From positions 54,520 to 64,176 of the forward strand of contig NYYH01000001.1 of assembly GCA_002686705.1 (NCBI GenBank): a stretch of 9,657 nucleotides of DNA. Reading direction: 5' to 3'. The position numbers and the translations under genes are program-made. The notes below the pieces were generated by a model, which was not told where the DNA came from, did no database searches, and worked only from the letters and a program-made list of their open reading frames with translations. The DNA is from Bacteroidota bacterium (lineage in GTDB: Bacteria; Bacteroidota; Bacteroidia; Bacteroidales; F082). Positions within the stretch are counted from its first letter, which is position 1. The number at the start of each line of letters is the position of its first letter. Shown piece after piece: positions 1 through 7,272 of the stretch.

Positions 1-39
1 CTATATTCTCAAAAAACTAGATATATTACATTTAAAATA

Positions 40-2451
40 ATGAACTTAAGTAAATTCTCTACCCTAGTTTTTTTGATGATCATCATTGCTACTGAGACAA
101 TATCCCAAAACATTTTTGTTTACGATCAGCAAACTGGTAATCCTATACCAAATGTTGTTATTTTTAATAAAGATAAAACCATTACTGGACTTACAAACAA
201 CATAGGAGTAGCTGATATTAGTAGTTTTTCTGGAGATGAGAATATAAATTTTCAGCATCCCTCATATATTGCAGTATCGCTAAGTAGTAAGGTTATTGAA
301 AGTCTAAAATTTAAAGTGCCATTAAATCAGAAGCTGATTAATCTTGATGAAGTAATTGTTGCAGCAAGCAAGTGGGAAACCAAATCGAATGAAATCCCTA
401 ATAAAATTGAAAAGATTAAACGGAAAGACATTATTTTCAATAATCCGGCTACGTCTGCTGATATGATTGCTTCAGGAAATCAGGTTTATGTACAAAAAAG
501 TCAGCTTGGAGGTGGAAGCCCTATGATAAGAGGGTTTGCAGCAAATAAAATATTGATGGTTGTTGATGGTATAAGAATGAATAATGCTATTTACCGCAGT
601 GGTAATTTACACAATGTACTTCAGGCTGATGTGAACAGTGTTGAAGAGGCAGAAATTATTTTTGGACCTGGCACTAACATTTATGGAAGTGATGCACTTG
701 GAGGAGTTATTGATATACATACAATTGTTCCTACATTTTCTTCTGGTGATAAAATGATTGGTTCAGGGCATGCTTTAGCACGAATAGCGTCCGCAGATTT
801 TGAGAGAACTTTAAATGCAAATTTTAATCTATCTAATAATAAGTGGGCCTTAGGGGCGAATATATCATATAGTAAATTTGATGATTTACGTATGGGTAGC
901 ATGCATAATAGCTACAATCTTAGGAATGAATATGTGGATGTTATAGATGGTATTGATACAATAATGAACAATTCCAATCCTGAAGTACAACGTTTCTCTG
1001 GCTATGACCAAATAAGTATGATAACAAAAGTTAAACATAGGTTTAGTGAAAAAATAACTTGGGCTTACAGCTTGTATCTTACAACAACCTCTGCAGTACC
1101 AAGGTATGATAGACTGTTGCAATATTCAGATGATATACTTAAGTATGCAGAGTGGAATTATGAACCACAGCAATGGATAATGAATAGGTTATCGCTAAAT
1201 ATGCAAAATAACGCATCATGGTATGATAATGCTGTTTTCACTTTTGGATATCAGAATGTTAAAGAAGGCAGATCCGATAGAAGATATAAAAACGACTGGT
1301 TGCAAAAACGGGAAGAACAGGTAGATATTTTTTCAATTAATGTGGATTTTGATAAAGTCTTAACCATTGGCAATTATATTTATTATGGAATTGAACTTGT
1401 TTACAATGATGTTCAGTCGCAAGGGGTTAAGGAAAATATTAGAAATCAGGAAAGAATAGCTATATCAAGTCGATATCCTGATGGTGGGACAAAATTTTTT
1501 CAGTCGGGCGCGTATTTAAGTTACAAAAGAAATTTCAGTAATATCCCTTTAACATTATTAACCGGAATTAGGTTTTCCTATATAAGTTTGAATTCAAAAT
1601 TTAATGATACTACCTACTATCATTTGCCATATTCCGATATTAGAATTAACAACGGGGCAATAACGGGCAGTGCAGGAATTGTTTATCATCCGGATGGATG
1701 GCAGTTTAACATAAACCTATCTTCTGGATTTCGTGCTCCTAATTTAGATGATGTAGCAAAAATATTTGATTCGGAACCAGGTAATGTTGTAGTCCCAAAT
1801 AAGAATTTAAAACCTGAATATCTGTACAATCTGGATGTAGGTATAATCAAAAAATTCAATGGAGTTGCCAAACTTGAGCTAACTGCTTTTTATTCATACC
1901 TTGTTAATGCAATGGTAAGGAGAGATTTTACCTTAAACGGACATGATTCTATTATGTACGATGGCGAATTAAGTCGTGTACAAGCTATTGTTAATACCGG
2001 CAGTGCACAAATTTACGGAGCAAGTATTATATTTGATATTAAAATATTTCAAAACCTTGCTGTAAAAACGATATTAACAACAATTAAGGGTGAAGACGAT
2101 TCAGGAGAACCACTTCGACATGCACCACCTTTATATGGTGAAACTAAGATTACTTTTGAGAAAAACAAATTGAAAATGGCTGTTGGAGTTGATTATAATG
2201 CAGAAATTGGTTTTAGCAACTTAGCCCCAAGCGAAAGGGATAAAGCGTATTTATATGCTACGGATGCTAATGGGAAACCTTATTCACCTGGTTGGTGGAC
2301 TTTAAACTTTATGGGAAGTTATGCATTTAATGAAAAATTTATTACATCTTTTGGGTTAGACAATATTCTGGATTATAGATATAGGACGTATTCATCAGGA
2401 ATAACTGCTCCTGGAAGAAATTTTCTAATTGCTTTTAGATATAGCTTCTAA
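40..2451 (+). CDS. TonB-dependent outer-membrane receptor, haem/haemoglobin-receptor-like
   Basis: An 803-residue outer-membrane active transporter that would use TonB energy to import a bound ligand. Residues 1-22 form a signal peptide (hydrophobic stretch FLMIIIA, likely cut near SQ-NIF). Residues about 24-100 resemble the carboxypeptidase-regulatory-like domain common in Bacteroidota receptors. A TonB-box-like LDEVIVAAS lies at 102-110. The plug spans about 118-228, with GGGSPMIRGF, VVDGIRMNNAIYR and IYGSDALGGVID. The rest is a beta-barrel ending in aromatic F803 (AFRYSF), as expected for BAM-dependent assembly. The plug wording and a FRAP box (564-567) followed by NKNLKPE (587-593) point to the haem/haemoglobin receptor branch. 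However, no histidine lies between those two boxes, where haem receptors usually carry one, so the ligand is uncertain. The ATG at 40 directly precedes the signal peptide. The gene ends in tandem stops TAA-TAG. No partner gene is visible upstream in this window. Family assignment is firm; substrate is open. Confidence 0.93.
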   Translation: MNLSKFSTLVFLMIIIATETISQNIFVYDQQTGNPIPNVVIFNKDKTITGLTNNIGVADISSFSGDENINFQHPSYIAVSLSSKVIESLKFKVPLNQKLINLDEVIVAASKWETKSNEIPNKIEKIKRKDIIFNNPATSADMIASGNQVYVQKSQLGGGSPMIRGFAANKILMVVDGIRMNNAIYRSGNLHNVLQADVNSVEEAEIIFGPGTNIYGSDALGGVIDIHTIVPTFSSGDKMIGSGHALARIASADFERTLNANFNLSNNKWALGANISYSKFDDLRMGSMHNSYNLRNEYVDVIDGIDTIMNNSNPEVQRFSGYDQISMITKVKHRFSEKITWAYSLYLTTTSAVPRYDRLLQYSDDILKYAEWNYEPQQWIMNRLSLNMQNNASWYDNAVFTFGYQNVKEGRSDRRYKNDWLQKREEQVDIFSINVDFDKVLTIGNYIYYGIELVYNDVQSQGVKENIRNQERIAISSRYPDGGTKFFQSGAYLSYKRNFSNIPLTLLTGIRFSYISLNSKFNDTTYYHLPYSDIRINNGAITGSAGIVYHPDGWQFNINLSSGFRAPNLDDVAKIFDSEPGNVVVPNKNLKPEYLYNLDVGIIKKFNGVAKLELTAFYSYLVNAMVRRDFTLNGHDSIMYDGELSRVQAIVNTGSAQIYGASIIFDIKIFQNLAVKTILTTIKGEDDSGEPLRHAPPLYGETKITFEKNKLKMAVGVDYNAEIGFSNLAPSERDKAYLYATDANGKPYSPGWWTLNFMGSYAFNEKFITSFGLDNILDYRYRTYSSGITAPGRNFLIAFRYSF

Positions 2452-2587
2452 TAGGCACCGTTTCTAAATAACCATTCATTTTACAGGATTCAAAGTCGAT
2501 CCTAAAAATTCCAGTCAATTCAGCTAATTGATCGTTTAACACGCATTATCAAAAGGATAAAGTTTCTTTATGAAGTGAGCATTAGGC

Positions 2588-2631
2588 CACTATTAACTAG
2601 CTATTATTTTTAAGTATAAATATTAATAGTG
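2588..2631. repeat. 9-bp inverted repeat (hairpin candidate)
   Basis: CACTATTAA at 2588-2596 is exactly complementary to TTAATAGTG at 2623-2631, leaving a 26-base loop. The stem is A/T-rich and is not followed by a T-run, so it is a poor terminator. It may be a weak RNA structure or chance in A/T-rich DNA. Confidence 0.3.
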
Positions 2632-2718
2632 CAAAACGATCGCTAAAGATTCAGTTATGCTTATAATTTAAGCTAGTATACTCTCTGAAAATTTGACGCA
2701 GAATTATTTATCAAATAA

Positions 2719-2730
2719 GTGTAATTACAC
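2719..2730. promoter_or_regulatory. Perfect palindrome GTGTAATTACAC, possible operator
   Basis: A 12-bp perfect dyad with no spacer, centred about 60 bases upstream of the -7-like box at 2784-2791. Dimeric regulators often bind such dyads, and the position would suit an upstream activator site. No regulator is identified from the sequence, and only one copy was noticed in the window. Confidence 0.35.
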
Positions 2731-2783
2731 CGCCATTTAACAATAACAATTTTTCATTAATAGAAAATATTAATAATTTTTGT

Positions 2784-2791
2784 TATATTTG
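2784..2791 (+). promoter_or_regulatory. Bacteroidota -7 promoter box (TATATTTG) for the lipoprotein-gad cluster
   Basis: TATATTTG fits the Bacteroidota housekeeping consensus TAnnTTTG exactly and ends 28 bases before the ATG at 2820. Transcription would therefore start around 2795-2800 with a short leader. The expected upstream TTTG element (about 19-21 bases before) is not recognisable, so the promoter may be weak or need an activator. Confidence 0.55.
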
Positions 2792-2819
2792 GCACACAAG
2801 AAAACCTAACTCTCTAATT

Positions 2820-4358
2820 ATGAATTTAACACCCAGTAAATTCAAGAACTTTTCATTCATCTTTTTTGTATTCGTTTTGTTAAACTCCTGTTCGCAGAAG
2901 GATAATTGTGTTAATTTTATTATTCCACCGAGCCTTACCAACAATCCTTCATTCGATGTAATTTGCACTAATGATAGACCATTAATAACTTTTTTTAACA
3001 CAAAGTGTGGTGTTGAACCAATAATGTACACTATTCAAATAGCATCGGATAAGCAATTTACTGATATTCTAATTGAATACAATAACGTTAAAGCTAAAAC
3101 TGAACTTATTACTTCTAAACTTCTGGAAGAAAAAGATAGATTACCCATTGACAAACAATATTATTACTGGAGGGTAAAAGCTACTGACAAACTCGGGAAT
3201 GAAAGTAGTTGGACATCATCAAGATTTTATTTAGATACTAAATCAGATGATCATTTTATGAACCTCAAAAGAGTAAAAGTTGATTTAGTAGCAGTATCAA
3301 ATGGAGCCAATGCAGAGAATATTATTGATTTAACTGATATAGGAAATACAACATATTGGGAACCACCGCCACCGTATAAAACCCATCCATGGGTAGAATT
3401 CACGTTTCCAGAACCAACAGAATTTAGTAGGATATGGATGCTTTCGAACCCTAATTCGAAAGAAGGATGGTTAACTGACTTTTATTGGATGAGCAGTTTA
3501 GATGGGAAAAACTGGACTAAGATCGAAGAAACTGTAACTACTGATAATCATACGTTTAGAAACATAATTGATTTTACACCTGTCTCCGCAAAGTACCTAA
3601 AGTTAATAATTAATGATTTTTACGGGTATGCTCCACAAGTATATACTGCAGTTTTTTATTCTCCAGGAAGTCCTGAACCACCCATTGTACCTGATGATGA
3701 TTATGTACTATTAGTAGGAGATCAGTATAATGGCTTTACTTTTACTCAACTGGCAGAATTTGTAGAGGGACTTGATCTTAACCTGAAAACAGTTACAATA
3801 CCTCATTACGAAATATCCCTAGACATTTTGGAGTCGTTAAACCCACAACCGGTTGCAATTATATTTAGTGGTAATAATGCAAACTATCCAAATCTTCCAA
3901 TGTATGAGTTTAATGGTGGATTTGAGATCGTTAGAAACAGTGATATACCTATTCTGGGAATATGTGCAGGCCATCAATTAGAAGTAATGGCATACGGATA
4001 TACTTATGCACATAGTACAGGCTGGTTTGATCATACAATTTTAGATATTGAAACGGAAGTGGTACCTGACTCAATAGAAATTATTAAGAAGTCGCCTGTT
4101 TTTAAAAATATACCAAATCCATTTTTTGGTGTTGAGATTCATAGTTGGGCAACTGCAGAAGAAGTATTTTCAATAATAGGTTTTGAGTTACTTGCAAAAT
4201 CTTCATATGTTCAGGTACAGAAGATAAAAGGTAGAATGGTATTTGGAGAACAGTTTCATGCTGAAGTGGATATAAGTGCAAATCAGGGGAAGCCAATGAT
4301 TTATAATTTTTTGTCATTAGCTTTAAACCATAAGAATAATACAAATATTAATAACTAA
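2820..4358 (+). CDS. Exported lipoprotein with FN3-like, discoidin-like and C-terminal class I glutamine amidotransferase domains
   Basis: 512 residues. The N-terminus is a lipoprotein signal peptide: basic start, hydrophobic FIFFVFVLL, lipobox LLNSC with acylated Cys24. The residues after it (SQKDN) resemble the Bacteroidota lipoprotein export signal that sends lipoproteins to the cell surface. Residues about 37-145 look fibronectin-III-like (YYYWRVKATD, ESSWTSSRFYL). Residues about 150-285 look like an F5/8 type C (discoidin) sandwich (HPWVEFTF, SSLDGKNWTKIEE, AKYLKLIIND). A proline/acid-rich linker (SPEPPIVPDDD) leads to a class I GATase domain from about 297 to 505. Its nucleophile elbow is LGICAGHQ with Cys382, and the remaining triad is His480 and Glu482 in EQFHAE. 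The catalytic set therefore looks intact, and the enzyme should hydrolyse glutamine or a gamma-glutamyl compound outside the cytoplasm. gadC follows after 10 bases, implying cotranscription. Role in glutamate supply is inferred; a gamma-glutamyl-peptide or cell-wall amide hydrolase is an alternative. Domain boundaries are by eye. Confidence 0.8.
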   Translation: MNLTPSKFKNFSFIFFVFVLLNSCSQKDNCVNFIIPPSLTNNPSFDVICTNDRPLITFFNTKCGVEPIMYTIQIASDKQFTDILIEYNNVKAKTELITSKLLEEKDRLPIDKQYYYWRVKATDKLGNESSWTSSRFYLDTKSDDHFMNLKRVKVDLVAVSNGANAENIIDLTDIGNTTYWEPPPPYKTHPWVEFTFPEPTEFSRIWMLSNPNSKEGWLTDFYWMSSLDGKNWTKIEETVTTDNHTFRNIIDFTPVSAKYLKLIINDFYGYAPQVYTAVFYSPGSPEPPIVPDDDYVLLVGDQYNGFTFTQLAEFVEGLDLNLKTVTIPHYEISLDILESLNPQPVAIIFSGNNANYPNLPMYEFNGGFEIVRNSDIPILGICAGHQLEVMAYGYTYAHSTGWFDHTILDIETEVVPDSIEIIKKSPVFKNIPNPFFGVEIHSWATAEEVFSIIGFELLAKSSYVQVQKIKGRMVFGEQFHAEVDISANQGKPMIYNFLSLALNHKNNTNINN

Positions 4359-4368
4359 AATAATAAAG

Positions 4369-5790
4369 ATGAAAAATTCTACTTCTAGTAAACATTATTT
4401 AAGTGTATTCAGCTTAGCCATGTTAAGTGTAGCTGCTGTTATGAGTTTGAGAGGATTACCTATGATGGCAAAAGAAGGCCTGTCAATGATATTTTATATA
4501 CTATTTTCATCACTTTTGTTCTTAATACCTGTTTCATTGGTGTCAGCTGAATTAGCAACTGGATGGCCTAAATCTGGAGGAGTTTATCGTTGGGTAAAGG
4601 AAGCATTTGGGTCAAATACGGGGTTTATTGCTATATGGCTCCAGTGGTTGCAAAATGTAATATGGTACCCAACGGTTCTGTCTTTTGCAGCAGCAGGTTT
4701 GTCTTACTTGTTTCTTGACCAATCACTTGCTAATAACAAGTTCTTCAATTTTGCAGTTATATTAATTGTTTATTGGGGTGCAACATTTGCAAGTTTTAAA
4801 GGTATGAAGACGGCTGGTAAAATTGCAACTTATGGAGTTATTGGAGGAACATTATTCCCAGGAGTACTTATTATAGTATTAGGAATATTATGGGTAGTGA
4901 TGGGTAATAATCTTGAGTTCATTCAAGCAGGTCAGGCTTTGAATTTCCTTCCCAATTTTTCAAGTTTTAACAGTCTTGCATTTTTGGCCGGTATAGTTTT
5001 GCTGTTTGCCGGTATGGAAGTAGGAGCAGTTCATGTGACTGAGCTTAAAAAACCCACAACACAATTTCCATCAGCAATTTTCACTGCAATGTTTATTATC
5101 ATAATTATATTTACTTTAGGTTCATTATCTATTGCGGCAGTTATTCCAGCATCTGGTATCGACCTTACTGCTGGTATAATGCAAGGACTTAATGAGTTAC
5201 TAGATAAATTCAGTATTGGATGGTTATTACCGATTATGGGGTTTTTAATTGCCTTTGGAGCAGTTGGAGGAGTTCTTGCATGGATCGTTGGACCTAGTAA
5301 AGGATTACTGGCAACTGCAGTAGATGGCGACTTGCCTCCTTTCATGGCAAAAACAAATAAAAATGGAGTTCAACAAAACATTCTCCTTATTCAAGGATTA
5401 ATAGTTACATCTCTTTCTTTTGTGTTCTTGATTATGCCAACTGTAAGTAGCGCCTTTTTTATATTGTCTATATTAACGGTATCTCCATACTTGATAATGT
5501 ATTTCTTACTCTTTGTTTCTGCTATTAAACTTCGTTATACGCGTCCTAATGTCGAAAGAGCTTTCAAACTGCCTTGGGGTAATTTTGGGATGTGGCTTAT
5601 TGCTGGAGTCGGGATATTAGCCGTCATATTTGCTTTCTTTATAGGATTTTTCCCTCCCGAACAACTCCAAGTAGGAAGCCCTACGTTTTATGTGTCGTTT
5701 CTAATAGGTGGAGTTATAGTTTTTGTTGGAATTCCTATAATTATAAATATGATTAAGAAACCTGAGTGGAAAACAGAAAATAAAGATTAA
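4369..5790 (+). CDS. gadC: Glutamate:GABA antiporter-like APC-family permease (GadC-like)
   Basis: A 473-residue inner-membrane permease of the APC superfamily with about 12 hydrophobic helices by eye. It would exchange extracellular glutamate for cytoplasmic GABA, exporting the product of the adjacent decarboxylase. Family signatures include RGLPMMAKEGLS near the first helix, FLIPVSLVSAELATGWP in helix 2, GGVYRWVKEAFG, and FAGMEVGAVHVTELKKP in helix 6. The last helix (about 440-462) is followed only by about a dozen charged residues (KKPEWKTENKD). E. coli GadC has about 511 residues and a C-terminal plug that closes it at neutral pH; that extension seems absent here. The start ATG at 4369 has only A/T-rich leader sequence, and 18 bases separate its stop from gadB. 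Antiport of glutamate and GABA is assigned mainly from the gadB neighbour: the broader family carries other amino acids, and the position of E. coli Tyr30 seems to be Arg here (alignment from memory). Confidence 0.82.
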   Translation: MKNSTSSKHYLSVFSLAMLSVAAVMSLRGLPMMAKEGLSMIFYILFSSLLFLIPVSLVSAELATGWPKSGGVYRWVKEAFGSNTGFIAIWLQWLQNVIWYPTVLSFAAAGLSYLFLDQSLANNKFFNFAVILIVYWGATFASFKGMKTAGKIATYGVIGGTLFPGVLIIVLGILWVVMGNNLEFIQAGQALNFLPNFSSFNSLAFLAGIVLLFAGMEVGAVHVTELKKPTTQFPSAIFTAMFIIIIIFTLGSLSIAAVIPASGIDLTAGIMQGLNELLDKFSIGWLLPIMGFLIAFGAVGGVLAWIVGPSKGLLATAVDGDLPPFMAKTNKNGVQQNILLIQGLIVTSLSFVFLIMPTVSSAFFILSILTVSPYLIMYFLLFVSAIKLRYTRPNVERAFKLPWGNFGMWLIAGVGILAVIFAFFIGFFPPEQLQVGSPTFYVSFLIGGVIVFVGIPIIINMIKKPEWKTENKD

Positions 5791-5808
5791 TTTTTAAAAA
5801 TAATAACT

Positions 5809-7200
5809 ATGCCACTGCATGAGAAAAACACAGTAAGAGAATCGTTAATTGACGATGTATTTGCTTCCGAAGATCTGTCAATAATTCTCCCGAAATATAA
5901 ATTTCCTTCTAAAGAGCAAAATCCTAGTCATGCCTATCAGGTAGTTCATGACGAATTAATGCTGGATGGAAATTCGCGTCAAAATCTTGCAACATTTTGT
6001 TCAACATGGATGGAAGAGCAGGTACACAAATTAATGGATGAATCGGTCGATAAAAACATGATCGACAAAGATGAATATCCACAAACTGCAGAAATTGAAA
6101 GCCGATGTGTACATATGCTTGCCGATTTATGGAATTCACCTACGGCAGCAAACACAACAGGCTGTTCTACTACCGGATCAAGTGAAGCGGCAATGCTTGG
6201 AGGAATGGCTATGAAATGGCGTTGGCGCGATAAAATGAGAAAAGCAGGAAAGCCTACTGATAAACCCAACATGGTTTGCGGACCGGTTCAAATATGTTGG
6301 CATAAGTTTGCTCGATATTGGGATATTGAAATTCGTGAAGTTCCTATGGATGAAGGCAGATTGATTATGAATGCCGATGAAGCCATAAAAAGATGTGATG
6401 AAAATACAATTGGCGTAGTTCCAACTCTTGGCGTTACATATTCTGGCCAGTACGAACCTGTCAAGGATATATCTGATGCACTGGATAAACTACAACAAGA
6501 AACGGGACTTGATATTCCTCTTCATGTTGATGGTGCCAGTGGAGGCTTTTTAGCACCTTTTATCGACCCTGAATTGCTTTGGGATTTTAGACTTCCCCGT
6601 GTAAAATCAATAAACGCATCAGGACACAAATATGGATTATCACCACTAGGTGTGGGCTGGGTTGTTTGGCGTGACAAAGAAGATCTGCCAGAAGATTTAA
6701 TTTTCAAGGTAAACTACCTTGGTGGCGAAATGGATACTTTTGCGCTTAACTTTTCACGCCCTGCAGGACAGATAATTGCTCAGTACTATAATTTTTTAAG
6801 ACTTGGAAAGGAAGGCTATCGAAGAATACAACAGGCTTGTTATGATACGGCAGTTCATATGGGTAACGAAATTGATAAACTGGGTCCTTTTGAAGTAATT
6901 TATAATGGTAAAGATGGTATACCTGCGTTATTGTGGAAATTAAAAGAAGGAGTTGATCACGGATTTACATTGTTCGATCTTTCAGATAGACTTAGGACCC
7001 GTGGATGGCAGGCTCCGGCATATTCTCTTCCTCCAAATATTGTAGATGTTGTTGTCATGAGAATTATGGTAAGACATGGGGTTAGTCGCGATTTGACTGA
7101 TCTGTTTGTTGAAGATGTTAAACGAAGCTTAGAATACTTCAAAGCCCATAAAGTTACAACTCCAATTAGTGAGAAAGAAGGTGGTGGATTCCATCATTAA
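5809..7200 (+). CDS. gadB: Glutamate decarboxylase (PLP-dependent, group II)
   Basis: 463 residues, collinear with the E. coli GadA/GadB type (466). It converts L-glutamate to GABA and CO2 in the cytoplasm, consuming one proton per turnover. Recognisable family segments include [49 protein letters not shown] and [14 protein letters not shown]. The PLP lysine is Lys274 in INASGHKYG. The Asp that pairs with the pyridine nitrogen is Asp241 in HVDGASGG. Phosphate-binding Ser124 and Ser125 lie in TTGSSEA. The C-terminus ends GGGFHH; the last histidine falls where E. coli His465 forms the aldamine that shuts the enzyme at neutral pH, so the pH latch seems kept. The N-terminal acidic/amphipathic segment involved in low-pH membrane recruitment in E. 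coli is also present. It lies 18 bases after gadC and is very likely cotranscribed. No terminator hairpin was seen after its stop. Confidence 0.97.
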   Translation: MPLHEKNTVRESLIDDVFASEDLSIILPKYKFPSKEQNPSHAYQVVHDELMLDGNSRQNLATFCSTWMEEQVHKLMDESVDKNMIDKDEYPQTAEIESRCVHMLADLWNSPTAANTTGCSTTGSSEAAMLGGMAMKWRWRDKMRKAGKPTDKPNMVCGPVQICWHKFARYWDIEIREVPMDEGRLIMNADEAIKRCDENTIGVVPTLGVTYSGQYEPVKDISDALDKLQQETGLDIPLHVDGASGGFLAPFIDPELLWDFRLPRVKSINASGHKYGLSPLGVGWVVWRDKEDLPEDLIFKVNYLGGEMDTFALNFSRPAGQIIAQYYNFLRLGKEGYRRIQQACYDTAVHMGNEIDKLGPFEVIYNGKDGIPALLWKLKEGVDHGFTLFDLSDRLRTRGWQAPAYSLPPNIVDVVVMRIMVRHGVSRDLTDLFVEDVKRSLEYFKAHKVTTPISEKEGGGFHH

Positions 7201-7272
7201 CATCTCTTTTTTGAAAGCAAGACAAATGGTAAAGCAATATTAATAATATGTTAATTTGGCTCACTATTTTGT

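Larger units (their letters stand above)
2452..2819. other. 368-base intergenic region without a gene
   Basis: No credible coding sequence is seen on the + strand: the few ATGs run into stops within a few codons. The region is A/T-rich. It contains a perfect 12-bp palindrome (2719-2730), a 9-bp inverted repeat (2588-2596 with 2623-2631) and an exact TAnnTTTG box (2784-2791) that probably drives the lipoprotein-gadC-gadB cluster. No convincing terminator with a T-tract was found after the receptor gene. The length is generous for a plain promoter, so a leader RNA or regulator sites are possible but not shown. Confidence 0.7.

Noticed and set aside
2530..2641. 8-bp inverted repeat GATCGTTT / AAACGATC about 100 bases apart
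   Set aside because: Short arms with long spacing; expected by chance in a region of this size.
5031..5345. 104-codon minus-strand open frame inside gadC
   Set aside because: It is the antisense of a conserved transmembrane region; no own motifs, and the + strand protein is clearly real.
5979..6272. 97-codon minus-strand open frame inside gadB
   Set aside because: Antisense shadow of a highly conserved enzyme region with no recognisable protein features.
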